In this document: piece by piece, positions 54,226 to 63,394 of the stretch | How positions within the stretch are numbered: position 1 is the stretch's first letter | How the letters are laid out: the number at the start of each line of letters is the position of its first letter | Assembly (NCBI RefSeq): GCF_002929825.1 | Contig: NZ_PJJN01000030.1 | Location: 1 to 64,000, forward strand | Reading direction: 5' to 3' | DNA: 64,000 nt | Origin: Cryobacterium sp. Y29 | Lineage (GTDB): Bacteria > Actinomycetota > Actinomycetes > Actinomycetales > Microbacteriaceae | Notes under the pieces: model-generated | What the model was told of the DNA's origin: nothing | Seen by the model: only the letters and a program-made list of their open reading frames with translations | The model's database searches: none | Translations under genes and position numbers: made by a program

Positions 54226-54239
54226 TGCACGAACGTGCA
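54226..54239. promoter_or_regulatory. Candidate operator upstream of glpF
   Basis: TGCACGAACGTGCA is a perfect 14-bp palindrome 115 bp upstream of glpF. It may be a site for the SorC-type regulator, but it is seen only once in full. A partial resemblance, GCACGTATGT, lies near the regulator gene at 52335-52345. Confidence 0.45.
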
Positions 54240-54354
54240 CGAGAAACCTGCTCACTCCGGCCCGGTCGCCGCTACGTTTTAGACAACACGCACGACAACC
54301 GGACTCAACAACACTGTTGGGTGCGGTGAACAGCACTCCATCTGAAAGGTCAAT

Positions 54355-55113
54355 GTGGACAATCTCGGTGTCGTCTTTATGTCAGAGGTCGTGGGAACGG
54401 CCATCCTCGTATTACTCGGCTGTGGCGTGGTGGCCAACGTCGCGCTCGCCAAGAACAAGGGCTTCGGCGGTGGCTTTCTCATGGTCACGATCGGCTGGGG
54501 CCTCGCGGTCTATGCCGGTGTGATCGCCGCCTACAACTCCGGTGCCCACCTGAACCCGGCCGTCACTCTCGGTCTCATCGCGAGTGGGACCGACACATTC
54601 GGCTCGGGTGTTCCGGTCAACGTCGTATCGACGTTGACTTACATAGGAGCGCAGATGCTCGGCGCTATTCTCGGTGCCGTCGTGGTCTGGCTCGCCTACA
54701 AGCCGCACTTCGACCAGGAGCCGGACGCGGCAAACAAGCTCGGCGTCTTCTCGACCGGGCCGGCCATCCGCTCTTACGGGTGGAACCTCGTCACCGAGAT
54801 CATCGGCACCTTCGTGCTCGTCTTCGTCGTCATCGGATTCGGCCGCAACGGCGATGCTGGCGGGCTCGCCGCGCTCGGCGCGCTGCCGGTGGCGCTGCTC
54901 GTGATCGCCATCGGTGCCTCGCTCGGTGGGCCGACCGGGTACGCCATCAACCCCGCACGTGACCTCGGTCCCCGCATCGCGCACTTCCTGCTGCCGATCA
55001 AGGGCAAGGGCGGCAGCGACTGGTCGTACTCCTGGGTTCCGGTTCTCGGTCCTATCATCGGCGGTGTGCTCGCCGGAGCATCATCGGGTGTGCTGCTGCC
55101 GGTTTTGGGCTAA
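54355..55113 (+). CDS. glpF: Glycerol uptake facilitator (aquaglyceroporin)
   Basis: 252 residues, six transmembrane helices. Both pore motifs are present: NPA in [10 protein letters not shown] and NPA in [11 protein letters not shown]. The Asp after the second motif is typical of glycerol-conducting channels. GTG 54355 follows GAAAGG. It precedes glpK by 83 bp. Confidence 0.93.
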   Translation: MDNLGVVFMSEVVGTAILVLLGCGVVANVALAKNKGFGGGFLMVTIGWGLAVYAGVIAAYNSGAHLNPAVTLGLIASGTDTFGSGVPVNVVSTLTYIGAQMLGAILGAVVVWLAYKPHFDQEPDAANKLGVFSTGPAIRSYGWNLVTEIIGTFVLVFVVIGFGRNGDAGGLAALGALPVALLVIAIGASLGGPTGYAINPARDLGPRIAHFLLPIKGKGGSDWSYSWVPVLGPIIGGVLAGASSGVLLPVLG

Positions 55114-55196
55114 TCCTTACAACGCAGTCTGCGGCATCCGCTTTCGTTATCGTTTCAACACCGTATTTCTTACCTGGAACAACAAAGGAGTTACAC

Positions 55197-56711
55197 ATGG
55201 CCAAGTACGTTCTCGCCATCGACCAGGGGACCACGAGCTCCCGCGCGATCATCTTCGACAAGGCCGGGTCGATTATTTCGATCGGTCAGCTTGAGCACGA
55301 ACAGATCCTGCCGCAGGCCGGCTGGGTTGAGCATGACCCGAAGGAAATCTGGGACAACACCCGTGAGGCCATCGGGCAGGCGCTGTCGAAGGCGAATATC
55401 ACCCGCCACGATATCGAAGCCGTCGGCATCACCAACCAGCGCGAAACCGCCGTCGTCTGGGACAAGACCACCGGCGTGCCCGTCTATAACGCCATCGTCT
55501 GGCAGGACACCCGTACCCAGCCGATCGTCGACCGGTTGGCAGCGGATGGCGGCGTCGATCGGTTTAAGTCGACCGTCGGCCTGCCGCTGGCCACCTACTT
55601 CTCCGGGACCAAGATCGTCTGGATCCTGGAAAACGTCGAGGGAGCACGCGCTAAAGCGGATGCCGGCGACCTCTTGTTCGGCACCACCGATTCCTGGGTG
55701 CTGTGGAACCTGACCGGCGGTACCGAGGGCGGCGTGCACGCGACCGACGTCACCAACGCGAGCCGCACCATGTTCATGGACCTCAAAACTCTGCAGTGGG
55801 ATGACGAGATTCTCGGCATTTTCGATGTGCCGAAGTCGATGTTGCCCGAGATCAAATCGTCCTCAGAGGTGTACGGCACTGCAAGTGGACACAGCCTGCT
55901 GCGCGAGGTGCCGATATCCGGCATCCTCGGCGACCAGCAGGCCGCGACCTTCGGCCAGGCTGCCTTCGACCAGGGCGAAGCGAAGAACACCTACGGCACC
56001 GGAAACTTTTTGATCTTCAACACCGGCACCGAGATCATCCACTCGAAGAACGGCCTGCTCACCACCGTGGGCTACAAGCTCGGCGATGCCCCGGTGCACT
56101 ACGCGCTCGAGGGTTCGATCGCGGTGACCGGCTCGCTCGTGCAGTGGATGCGCGACCAGCTCGGGATCATCAAGGATGCCTCCGAGATCGAAGACCTCGC
56201 CAAGACGGTCAGCGACAATGGCGGAGCCTACTTCGTGCCGGCCTTCTCCGGCCTGTTCGCGCCGTACTGGCGGTCGGATGCGCGCGGCGCGCTCGTGGGA
56301 CTCACCCGCTACGTGAACAAGGGTCACATCGCCCGGGCGGCGCTCGAGGCCATCGCGTACCAGACGCGAGAGGTGCTCGACGCGGTCAACGCGGACTCCG
56401 GGGTGCCGCTGACCGAGCTCAAGGTCGACGGTGGTGCCACGGTCAACGACCTGCTCATGCAGTTCCAGGCCGACATCATCGGCGTGCCCGTCGTGCGCCC
56501 GGTCGTCGCCGAGACCACGGCGCTCGGCGCCGCCTATGCGGCCGGCCTCGCTGTGGGCTTCTGGAGCGGCCTCGACGACCTACGCTCCAACTGGCAGGAA
56601 GACGCCCGCTGGGAGCCATCCATGGACCCAGAGGAAGCTGCTCGTCTCCTGCGCAACTGGAAGAAGGCCGTCACGAAGACCCTCGATTGGGTCGATGAGG
56701 ACGTGAAGTAG
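55197..56711 (+). CDS. glpK: Glycerol kinase
   Basis: 504 residues. Signature blocks are [15 protein letters not shown] at the N-terminus, [39 protein letters not shown], and the C-terminal [19 protein letters not shown]. It phosphorylates glycerol to glycerol 3-phosphate. With glpF and glpD it makes a complete uptake and oxidation set. AAAGGAG lies just upstream of the ATG. Confidence 0.97.
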   Translation: MAKYVLAIDQGTTSSRAIIFDKAGSIISIGQLEHEQILPQAGWVEHDPKEIWDNTREAIGQALSKANITRHDIEAVGITNQRETAVVWDKTTGVPVYNAIVWQDTRTQPIVDRLAADGGVDRFKSTVGLPLATYFSGTKIVWILENVEGARAKADAGDLLFGTTDSWVLWNLTGGTEGGVHATDVTNASRTMFMDLKTLQWDDEILGIFDVPKSMLPEIKSSSEVYGTASGHSLLREVPISGILGDQQAATFGQAAFDQGEAKNTYGTGNFLIFNTGTEIIHSKNGLLTTVGYKLGDAPVHYALEGSIAVTGSLVQWMRDQLGIIKDASEIEDLAKTVSDNGGAYFVPAFSGLFAPYWRSDARGALVGLTRYVNKGHIARAALEAIAYQTREVLDAVNADSGVPLTELKVDGGATVNDLLMQFQADIIGVPVVRPVVAETTALGAAYAAGLAVGFWSGLDDLRSNWQEDARWEPSMDPEEAARLLRNWKKAVTKTLDWVDEDVK

Positions 56712-56753
56712 TTCACACCTCTCTCCCCGCCCGGCCGCTTCCCCTCTCCTGGG

Positions 56754-56847
56754 GCGCATAACTCCTGCAATTTGCCGTGTGAAGTTTTCGGAGGTCCGTG
56801 TTTTCGCGGTCCGCAGACACAGCATGTGCAAACTGCAGGAGTTATGC
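56754..56847. repeat. REPIN-like element, copy B
   Basis: The ends GCATAACTCCTGCAATTTGC (56756-56775) and the complement of 56828-56847 match at 19 of 20 positions. The centre is not conserved with the other copies. It lies 43 bp downstream of glpK. Confidence 0.88.
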
Positions 56848-56950
56848 CTCGGTGATTGCGGGTGATTGCCGGTGACTGCCGGTGATCTGTGATCTGTTAC
56901 TCGGCTGGATCGCCCGTCTGGGGGATCGTTGTCATTCCGGGCGGCCCAAT

Positions 56951-57045
56951 CGCGTAACTCCTGCAATTTGGTCTCTCGGTCCGGCCGACCCGAGTGCTTC
57001 CGGGTGAGATTGCGGACGAGTGCGGAGACTGCAGGAGTTATGCGC
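56951..57045. repeat. REPIN-like element, copy C
   Basis: The left end is GCGTAACTCCTGCAATTT, with A-to-G in the third position of the core; the right end is CTGCAGGAGTTATGCGC. This is the most diverged copy of the four. It lies about 105 bp upstream of the DUF559 gene. A possible decayed half-site (AGAGTTATGCAC) follows at about 57083. Confidence 0.82.
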
Positions 57046-57151
57046 TTCGGCGAGAGGCGTGTTTCGAAAGAGTAAGCACGGAAGAGTTATGCACAGGCGG
57101 CTGGAAGCGCTGTCCCCAGATTGGTTGCGGGGAGGTCCTGGTAACTGGAAA

Positions 57152-58093
57152 ATGACGACGATCGTCTGCATGAATCCATTTTTGACCTCCCCTGCTGGCC
57201 AGCGTCGCATCGTCAGCCGACAAGACTTAGTGAACAGCGGCATGCGAGCCAAACACATCACGGCGGCAGTGCGCAGCAATACGCTCATCCGAGTCCGCCG
57301 CGATCACTACGCTCTGCCGGGAACCGATCGCCACACCCTTGAGGCGGTTCGCATCGGCGGGCGCGAAGCCTGCGTTTCGGCGGCCCGGGAGATCGGTTTC
57401 TTTGCCTTCGACTCGCAATTCACCCATGTGCATATCCCGCGGGAGGGCTCCCGTCTGCGCAGTCCCCAAAGTCGTCACGTTCCGCTGGCGGCCGCCCCGC
57501 GGGACGGCGTCGAGCTGCACTGGTGGCCGCTCATCGACAAAACTGATGGCACCGAGTACTGCGTCGGGCCCCGCGACGCCCTCGCCCAGATTATCCAGTG
57601 TCAGGAACCTCGCTTCGCTCTCGCCGCGCTCGACACCGCCCTGCACGAGCATAAGATTCGGGCAGCTGATCTCGATGAGATCTTCGCCCATGTCCCTGAT
57701 AAGCATGGCGGGCTGCGGTCCCGCATCGATGCGCGAGTGGATGCCGGCCAGGAGTCTGTCGTGCGGGACCTGTTTCGGTCCGCCGGGTACCGCTGTGACA
57801 TTCAGGTGTACATCGACCGGGTCGGCCGCGTCGATGTCCTGGTCGAGGGCTGTGTAGTCGTTGAGGCGGACAGCCAGAGTCATCACAAAGCCTGGGAGGA
57901 GCACATTCGCGACCGCACCCGAGATCGTTTACTGGCAACCCTCGGTTATGTGACGCTCCGCGTGCTGTATCAGGACATCATGTTCGATCCGGAGGGGGTG
58001 CTTCGGGCAATTCAGAAGCTCGTAGACATTTGCCGGTATGGAAGCCCCCGAGTCTTCACTGCCGCCCAGACAAGTGGCATCCGCGGCGCATAA
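57152..58093 (+). CDS. AbiEi-like/DUF559 protein with Vsr-type endonuclease fold
   Basis: About 313 residues. The N-terminal part (SRQDLVNSGMRAKHITAAVR, then LIRVRRDHYALPG) resembles the winged-helix antitoxin domain of AbiEi-like proteins. The C-terminal part fits DUF559, a PD-(D/E)XK-like Vsr fold: Glu in QESVVRDLFRSAG, Asp in VDVLVEG, and VVVEADSQSHHK followed by RDRLLATLGYVTLRV. It may cleave DNA or bind it; function is not established. The frame is open upstream, through repeat copy C, but those residues are repeat-encoded, so ATG 57152 is used. Its stop TAA is the CATAAC of repeat copy D. Confidence 0.75.
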   Translation: MTTIVCMNPFLTSPAGQRRIVSRQDLVNSGMRAKHITAAVRSNTLIRVRRDHYALPGTDRHTLEAVRIGGREACVSAAREIGFFAFDSQFTHVHIPREGSRLRSPQSRHVPLAAAPRDGVELHWWPLIDKTDGTEYCVGPRDALAQIIQCQEPRFALAALDTALHEHKIRAADLDEIFAHVPDKHGGLRSRIDARVDAGQESVVRDLFRSAGYRCDIQVYIDRVGRVDVLVEGCVVVEADSQSHHKAWEEHIRDRTRDRLLATLGYVTLRVLYQDIMFDPEGVLRAIQKLVDICRYGSPRVFTAAQTSGIRGA

Positions 58094-58179
58094 CTCCTGC
58101 AAATTTCGAATGACCCAAAGTAGAAGGCCCGCAATTTGGGGCCTTATCTTGCACAGGCTGCAATTTGCAGGAGTTATGC
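58088..58179. repeat. REPIN-like element, copy D
   Basis: The ends GCATAACTCCTGCAAATT (58088-58105) and the complement of 58162-58179 match perfectly. Inside is a small hairpin (AAGGCCC/GGGCCTT). The TAA in the left arm ends the plus-strand DUF559 gene and the TAA in the right arm ends the minus-strand HAD gene, so this element provides both stop codons. Confidence 0.9.
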
Positions 58180-58965
58180 CCCAGGGAGGGCGGCAAACAG
58201 TCCCGGCAGGCTGGCCAGAGTGTCGATGCGGAGAACTCCGAGGCGTGCGGCAGCGTCTGCGTCGCCAACGCCAACGCCAACGCCACCGCCAACGCCAGCG
58301 CCAACGCCAACGCCGACGGCGGATGCGCCGGCGCGGTCGAGCCAGACCCCCGTCAGCCCCGCAGCGGCCGCGCCCAGGGCATCCGTGCGCAGCCGATCTC
58401 CCACGTAAACCGCCTCCTCGACGGGCACGCCAAACAGCGCGCAGGCGTGCTCGAAGATGCGAATGTCGGGCTTGGCAAAGCCGAGCGCGCCCGAGGCGAT
58501 GACATGCTCGAAGTGGTCAGCCAGGCCGACGCGACGAATCTTCTCGCCCTGAAAAACCGGGTCACCATTCGTGATGAGGCCAAAGCGTACCGCGGGAATC
58601 ACCTCGGCCAGCTCATCGAAGCAGGGGAGCGCGTCGTCGTGCAGCCGCCACCGGGACCGGTAGCTGTCGAAATATTCGTCAAACCACGCATCTGCTTCGG
58701 CGTCGGACAGCGCTATGTGGAACGACGCCGCGAAATCCTGGGCCCGGGCACGACGCTGACCGGCAAAGTCCAGATCGCCGGCGAGGTAGGAGTGATAGTG
58801 CTCCTCTTCGAGCGCGTCCCAGAGCACGGTCGCCGCTTTCCGGTCGGCGGTTGCGAAGGCACCTCCGACCCGGTCGAGGTGCAGCAGAATACCGGCAGCG
58901 ACCGCGGCCCGGTGAGCGAACAGGGTGTCGTCGAGGTCGAATAAGACGACGCGCGGCACGGTCAT
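58174..58965 (-). CDS. HAD-superfamily hydrolase with a Val-Gly repeat
   Basis: 263 residues. HAD motifs: I FDLDDTLF at the N-terminus, II LITNGDP, III Lys in GFAKPDIRIF, IV VGDRLRTDALGA. A cap domain lies between I and II. Near the end the protein has an insertion of alternating Val-Gly (VGVGVGAGVGGGVGVGVG) encoded by a 6-bp tandem repeat at 58264-58317. The C-terminus runs into repeat copy D, which supplies the stop. The phosphatase substrate is unknown. The start overlaps the GNAT gene by 4 nt. Confidence 0.88.
   Translation of the reverse strand: MTVPRVVLFDLDDTLFAHRAAVAAGILLHLDRVGGAFATADRKAATVLWDALEEEHYHSYLAGDLDFAGQRRARAQDFAASFHIALSDAEADAWFDEYFDSYRSRWRLHDDALPCFDELAEVIPAVRFGLITNGDPVFQGEKIRRVGLADHFEHVIASGALGFAKPDIRIFEHACALFGVPVEEAVYVGDRLRTDALGAAAAGLTGVWLDRAGASAVGVGVGAGVGGGVGVGVGDADAAARLGVLRIDTLASLPGLFAALPGA
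58264..58317. repeat. Hexanucleotide tandem repeat within the HAD gene
   Basis: Nine units of GCCAAC or single-base variants (GCCACC, GCCAGC, GCCGAC). It keeps the reading frame in multiples of two residues, so unit-number changes would lengthen or shorten the Val-Gly run without breaking the protein. Confidence 0.9.
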
Positions 58966-59567
58966 CGAGCGAGGGCCGCTGCTGGCCAGCCGGGCTGCTG
59001 GCTCCGGTCATCGCCGGCTGTGAGGTGGCCGTGCCAGGAGTCGGGGAAGGCTCCGTCCCGGTAGGCGGTGACGGATGGCCCCGTGCCGGAATATCGAAAT
59101 CCCGACTTCCATGCCGCGCGGGCCGACGCGACGTTTCCGACCAAGCATTCCCAGTGCAGCACGTCGATGATTCCTGCCGCGAACGCCCAATCGGCGACGA
59201 GCCGCTGCGCTTCGAGTATGAGGCCGCGGCCCCGGTACGGGGCGCCCAGCCAGAAGCCGATGGAGCCCACCCGGTGAACGGATGCGTCCGCCGCGACGGA
59301 TTCGCCCGTCAAGCGCAGACAGATCACGCCCAGCAAGTCCGGCCCGGCAGGGTCCCGCAATGCCCAGGTATATTCCCGATCGGACATCCATCCGGACGGG
59401 ACATACTCAGCGAGGAATCCTTCGGCGTGCTCCAGGCGGTAAGGCCACGGAACGGTCAGGTAACGCTCAAAAAGCGGGTCCTGGCAGTATTCGAAGACCC
59501 TGTCGGTGTCTCCGACGACAGGCGCATCAAGCAGTACCAGCGGTGAGGAGAGCGAGAACGGCTGCAT
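58962..59567 (-). CDS. GNAT-family N-acetyltransferase (RimJ/RimL-like)
   Basis: 201 residues. The acetyl-CoA-binding segment is visible as GFWLGAPYRGRGLILEAQRLV, and the late motif as ECLVGNVASARAAWKSGFR. It resembles ribosomal-protein or small-molecule acetyltransferases of the RimJ/RimL branch; the substrate is unknown. It overlaps the HAD gene by 4 nt, and its start overlaps the trpS stop by one base. Confidence 0.86.
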   Translation of the reverse strand: MQPFSLSSPLVLLDAPVVGDTDRVFEYCQDPLFERYLTVPWPYRLEHAEGFLAEYVPSGWMSDREYTWALRDPAGPDLLGVICLRLTGESVAADASVHRVGSIGFWLGAPYRGRGLILEAQRLVADWAFAAGIIDVLHWECLVGNVASARAAWKSGFRYSGTGPSVTAYRDGAFPDSWHGHLTAGDDRSQQPGWPAAALAR

Positions 59568-60571
59568 CAGCGAGGGGGCAGAAAGCCGACGCGGTCGTAG
59601 ACGGTGGCCAGGGTTTCATTTGCGACATCCGAGGCCCGGGCCGCGTTGGATGCGAGAACCCGGTCGAGCTCGGCCGGGTCATCCAGCAGCTCGGCCACGC
59701 GCTGGCGGATGGGATCGAACGTGCCTAGAACCACCTCGACCAGACCCTTTTTCAGGTCGCCATACCCGCGGCCAGCGTATTCGTTCTCGAGCGATTCGAT
59801 CGACTCGTCGGCCAGTACGGAGTAGATCGTGAGCAGGTTGGCCACACCCGGCTTGTTCTCGCGGTCGAAGACCACGCCGCCGTCGGCATCCGTCACGGCC
59901 CGCATGATCTTCTTCTTGGTGATGCCGGGCTCATCGAGCAGCCAGATGATGCCGGCATGCGACTCGGCCGACTTGCTCATCTTCGACGTGGGATTCTGCA
60001 GGTCGTAGATCTTCGCGGTCTCCTTCACGATCGCCACTTCGGGAATCGTGAAGGTGTCGCCGAAGCGTGAGTTGAAGCGCAGGGCGAGGTCGCGGGTGAG
60101 TTCCACGTGCTGGCGCTGGTCTTCCCCGACCGGCACCATCTCGGTTTGGTACAGCAGAATATCCGCCGCCATCAGTGTCGGGTAGGCGAACAGGCCAACG
60201 GATGTCGCGTCGGCGCCGTGCCGCACGGACTTGTCCTTGAACTGCGTCATGCGACTCGCCTCACCGAACCCGGTGATGGTGTTGAGCACCCAGGCCAGCT
60301 GGGCGTGCGCGGCGACGTGCGACTGCACGTACAGCGTTGACGCCGACGGGTCGATCCCGGCCGCAATATACTGCGCCGCCGTGCCACGCGTGTTCTCGCG
60401 GAGCTTGGCGGGCTCCTGGGCGACGGTGATGGCGTGCAGGTCGACGATGGAGAAGAACGCGTCGTGCGTCTGCTGCAGCGACTTCCAGTTCAAAAGCGCG
60501 CCGATGTAGTTGCCGATCTGCAGGGACTCGGCGGAGGGCTGCATACCCGAATACAGGCGGGGTTTGGTCAT
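59567..60571 (-). CDS. trpS: Tryptophanyl-tRNA synthetase
   Basis: 334 residues, a typical length. The HIGH-like motif is in [17 protein letters not shown], and the KMSKS motif is exact ([10 protein letters not shown]). [16 protein letters not shown] is the TrpS signature for tryptophan and tRNA sensing. The gene overlaps xthA upstream by 4 nt. Confidence 0.96.
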   Translation of the reverse strand: MTKPRLYSGMQPSAESLQIGNYIGALLNWKSLQQTHDAFFSIVDLHAITVAQEPAKLRENTRGTAAQYIAAGIDPSASTLYVQSHVAAHAQLAWVLNTITGFGEASRMTQFKDKSVRHGADATSVGLFAYPTLMAADILLYQTEMVPVGEDQRQHVELTRDLALRFNSRFGDTFTIPEVAIVKETAKIYDLQNPTSKMSKSAESHAGIIWLLDEPGITKKKIMRAVTDADGGVVFDRENKPGVANLLTIYSVLADESIESLENEYAGRGYGDLKKGLVEVVLGTFDPIRQRVAELLDDPAELDRVLASNAARASDVANETLATVYDRVGFLPPR

Positions 60572-61425
60572 GAGTGTGCTTCTTTCGCGAGGTCATAGTC
60601 GACCACGACGGGGGAGTGGTCGCTCCAGCGCTGGTCGTACGCAGCGGCCCGGTCGACCGCATAGTTCAGAACGGATGCCGCCAGCTTGGGGCTGGCCAGA
60701 TGGTAATCCAGGCGCCACCCAGTATCGGTGTCGAAGGCCTTGCCGCGCTGCGACCACCAGGTGTACGGTCCTTCGACCTCGCCGGCCCACTTACGGCCGA
60801 CGTCCACCCAGCCGAGTCCCGCCCCCGCGTTGTACTCCGGCTCGCCTTCGCCGCCGAGGATACGGTCGAAGTACTCCCGTTCCTCCGGCAGAAAACCCGC
60901 GTGCTTCTTGTTGCCGCGCCAGTTCTTGATGTCGAGCGTGCGATGGCCCACGTTGAGATCGCCGAGCACGAGCGCGAGCGGGCTGTGCTCGGTCAGCTCA
61001 GGCAACCGGGCAATCATGGCATCGAGAAATTTGTACTTCTCGATCTGCTTCGGGGTGTCGGTCTCGCCGGAGTGCACGTAGGTGCTCACGACAGTGACGA
61101 TCTGGCCGTTGACCTCGTAGTCCGCTTCGAGCCAGCGGCCGGCGCTGTCGAATTCTTCAGCGCCGAGGGCAACCCGGTGAATGGATGCCGTGGCCCGGCT
61201 CGCCAGGGCAACGCCGGCCCGGCCCTTGGCGGTGGCCGCGTCGTGCAGAATATTCCAGTCCGGCCCCAGCAGACCCTCGAGGTCTTCGGTCGAGGCGCGC
61301 ACCTCTTGGATGGCCAGAATGTCCACGTCGCGCTGGTTCAGCCAGTCGCCCATTCCCTTGCGGTACGCGGCTCGTACCCCGTTCGTGTTGATGCTGGCGA
61401 TACGGAGCGGTTTGGCAGAAGACAT
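60568..61425 (-). CDS. xthA: Exodeoxyribonuclease III
   Basis: 285 residues of the exonuclease/endonuclease/phosphatase family. Catalytic motifs are [20 protein letters not shown], the GDLNVGH block (Asp, Asn), and the C-terminal [12 protein letters not shown] (Asp-His). It is the main AP endonuclease of base-excision repair. Confidence 0.95.
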   Translation of the reverse strand: MSSAKPLRIASINTNGVRAAYRKGMGDWLNQRDVDILAIQEVRASTEDLEGLLGPDWNILHDAATAKGRAGVALASRATASIHRVALGAEEFDSAGRWLEADYEVNGQIVTVVSTYVHSGETDTPKQIEKYKFLDAMIARLPELTEHSPLALVLGDLNVGHRTLDIKNWRGNKKHAGFLPEEREYFDRILGGEGEPEYNAGAGLGWVDVGRKWAGEVEGPYTWWSQRGKAFDTDTGWRLDYHLASPKLAASVLNYAVDRAAAYDQRWSDHSPVVVDYDLAKEAHS

Positions 61426-61438
61426 GAGTCAAGTCTAG

Positions 61439-62509
61439 TTAGCGCGCGTCTGCCGCATCGGCCAGGGCGTACTCGGCCACCCGTGCTTCCGCCGCCTTCA
61501 GCCGGCGGCTGGCGGCCCATCGGGCATACCACGGCGACGCATCGAGGTCGGTCCTGGCCGCCGTGAGCTCGGCCTGCGCGGTCAGCCGAAGGGCGTCGTT
61601 CATCCGTTTCTCCTGCCGGTCGGCGGCCTCATCGGCGCTGAGCATGTGCGGCGGAATGCCCGCGTCGGCCATGCCGACTGCGATCCACGAGGCGGCGATG
61701 AGTGTCACGGAACTCACGAGGTTGAACCAGACCAGCAGACCGATGATCACGGCGAAGGTCGCCAGCAGCGGGTTGCGGCTGGCGCCACCGAGGAGCACTC
61801 CACCGAGAATTTTCAGCACTCCGAGGGCGACACCGCCGAGCAGTGCCCCGGCGAACAGACGGCGCACCGGAATACGCACCCGCGACAGCACCCGGAACAG
61901 GCCGGCGAGGGTGAGCGTGTCGATGACGAGCACGACGGCCAGGCCGATGCCGCGAGCAGACGCCTCGTAGAAGAACGAGTCCTGGGCAATCTGAAAGAGG
62001 CGAAACAGAGCGCCGAGCAGCGCGGTGCTCGCGAGGGAGACGAGGGCCGACACGACCAGGGCGAGCCCGAAGATTAACCCGAGACCGAGCTCGCGCAGCT
62101 TGACCCAGATAAAGAATCTGGTCTGTGGTGGCATGCCGAAGACGGTCCGCACGGCCTGCGCGGTGGTCGACAGCCAGCCCAGAACGGTCAGGAGAAGTCC
62201 GGCCAGGGCGATGGCGCCGGTCCAGGTGAGTATGCCGGCGGTGGCAAGTACCTCCGGATCGATGATGGCGTCGGTGCCGATCAGGCCCGGAACCGACTGG
62301 TTGATGATGGCGTAGAGGGCGTTGAGCAGCCCCTGGTTCGCGGTCAGAACAAGCCCAGCGATGGAGAAAGCCACCCAGACGGCGGCGAAAATGGCGAAGA
62401 TGGCTTGAAAGGACATTCCGGCGGCCAGGATGCCACCACCGGCGGTGTTGAAATGGGTCAGCACCCGCACGGGACGCCAGGCCAGAACGCGCTCTACCAG
62501 CTCTTTCAC
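61439..62509 (-). CDS. YihY/BrkB-family inner membrane protein
   Basis: 356 residues with about six transmembrane helices. The family start is seen as AGGGILAAGMSFQAIFAIFAAVWV, with later FRVLSRVRIPVRRLFAGALLGG and LVSSVTLIAASWIAVG. Function is not established for this family. It begins at GTG and has a polar, Asp/Ala-rich C-terminal tail. Confidence 0.88.
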   Translation of the reverse strand: MKELVERVLAWRPVRVLTHFNTAGGGILAAGMSFQAIFAIFAAVWVAFSIAGLVLTANQGLLNALYAIINQSVPGLIGTDAIIDPEVLATAGILTWTGAIALAGLLLTVLGWLSTTAQAVRTVFGMPPQTRFFIWVKLRELGLGLIFGLALVVSALVSLASTALLGALFRLFQIAQDSFFYEASARGIGLAVVLVIDTLTLAGLFRVLSRVRIPVRRLFAGALLGGVALGVLKILGGVLLGGASRNPLLATFAVIIGLLVWFNLVSSVTLIAASWIAVGMADAGIPPHMLSADEAADRQEKRMNDALRLTAQAELTAARTDLDASPWYARWAASRRLKAAEARVAEYALADAADAR

Positions 62510-62580
62510 GGTGTCAGCTTAACCGCAGTACCGGGTGTACCGGTGAGGCCAACCGCACGCGGCATCCGCTGCCCACGCAA

Positions 62581-62619
62581 TGACAGATACCCCCGTCGAA
62601 TCGACGGGGGTATCTGTCA
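62581..62619. terminator. Terminator of the sdh operon
   Basis: TGACAGATACCCCCGTCGA and its exact complement form a near-perfect long stem around a single A. It lies 14 bp after the sdhB stop on the minus strand. The hairpin is strong but not followed by a long T-run. Confidence 0.8.
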
Positions 62620-62632
62620 CAAAATCAATCAG

Positions 62633-63394
62633 CTACGCCTTGCCGCGCATAATGGCCTGCTTGACCTCGGAGATGGCCTGGGTCACTTGGATGCCGCGGG
62701 GGCAGGCTTCCGTGCAGTTGAAGGTCGTGCGGCAACGCCACACGCCCTCCTTGTCGTTGAGAATGTCGAGGCGCACGGCTGCATTCTCATCGCGGGAGTC
62801 GAAGATGAACCGGTGCGCGTTGACGATCGCGGCCGGGCCGAAGTACTGGCCGTCGGTCCAAAAGACCGGGCAGCTCGACGTGCACGCTGCGCACAGAATG
62901 CACTTCGTGGTGTCGTCGAAGCGAGCGCGCTGGGCGACCGTCTGAATGCGCTCCTTGCCCTTGGCCGGCGTGACGCTGTTCATGAGGAACGGCTGCACCG
63001 CCTTGAACGAGTCGAAGAACGGCTCCATGTCAACGATGAGGTCCTTCTCCAACGGCAGGCCTTTGATGGCCTCCACGTAGATGGGCTTCGTGATATCGAG
63101 GTCCTTCATGAGCGTCTTGCAGGCCAGACGGTTGCGGCCGTTGATGCGCATGGCATCCGAGCCGCAGACGCCGTGCGCGCACGAGCGGCGGAAGGTCAAC
63201 GAGCCGTCCTGCTCCCATTTGATCTTATGCAGGGCATCGAGCACGCGGTCGGTCGGGTACATCTGCACGTCGAAGTCCTGCCAGTGCGGCTCGTCGTCGA
63301 CCTCCGGGTTGAACCGACGAATAATGAGCGTCACCGTGAAGGACTTGATCTCCTCGGGAACGACGGGCTTCTGATCAATCGTGGCGGAACTCAC
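62633..63394 (-). CDS. sdhB: Succinate dehydrogenase iron-sulfur subunit
   Basis: 253 residues. Ligands for the [2Fe-2S] cluster (CAHGVCGSDAMRINGRNRLA, then C), the [4Fe-4S] (CILCAACTSSCPVF) and the [3Fe-4S] cluster (CTEACPRGI) are all present. It passes electrons from SdhA to the membrane anchor. It starts at GTG, overlapping the sdhA stop by one base. Confidence 0.96.
   Translation of the reverse strand: MSSATIDQKPVVPEEIKSFTVTLIIRRFNPEVDDEPHWQDFDVQMYPTDRVLDALHKIKWEQDGSLTFRRSCAHGVCGSDAMRINGRNRLACKTLMKDLDITKPIYVEAIKGLPLEKDLIVDMEPFFDSFKAVQPFLMNSVTPAKGKERIQTVAQRARFDDTTKCILCAACTSSCPVFWTDGQYFGPAAIVNAHRFIFDSRDENAAVRLDILNDKEGVWRCRTTFNCTEACPRGIQVTQAISEVKQAIMRGKA

Noticed and set aside
56848..56950. 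Possible small gene between repeat copies B and C
   Set aside because: There is no start with a ribosome binding site, and frames are broken; it contains short direct repeats (GGTGATTGCCGGTGA-like) only.
58264..58317. Possible CRISPR or minisatellite array
   Set aside because: Units are only 6 bp, with no spacers, and lie inside a protein-coding frame.
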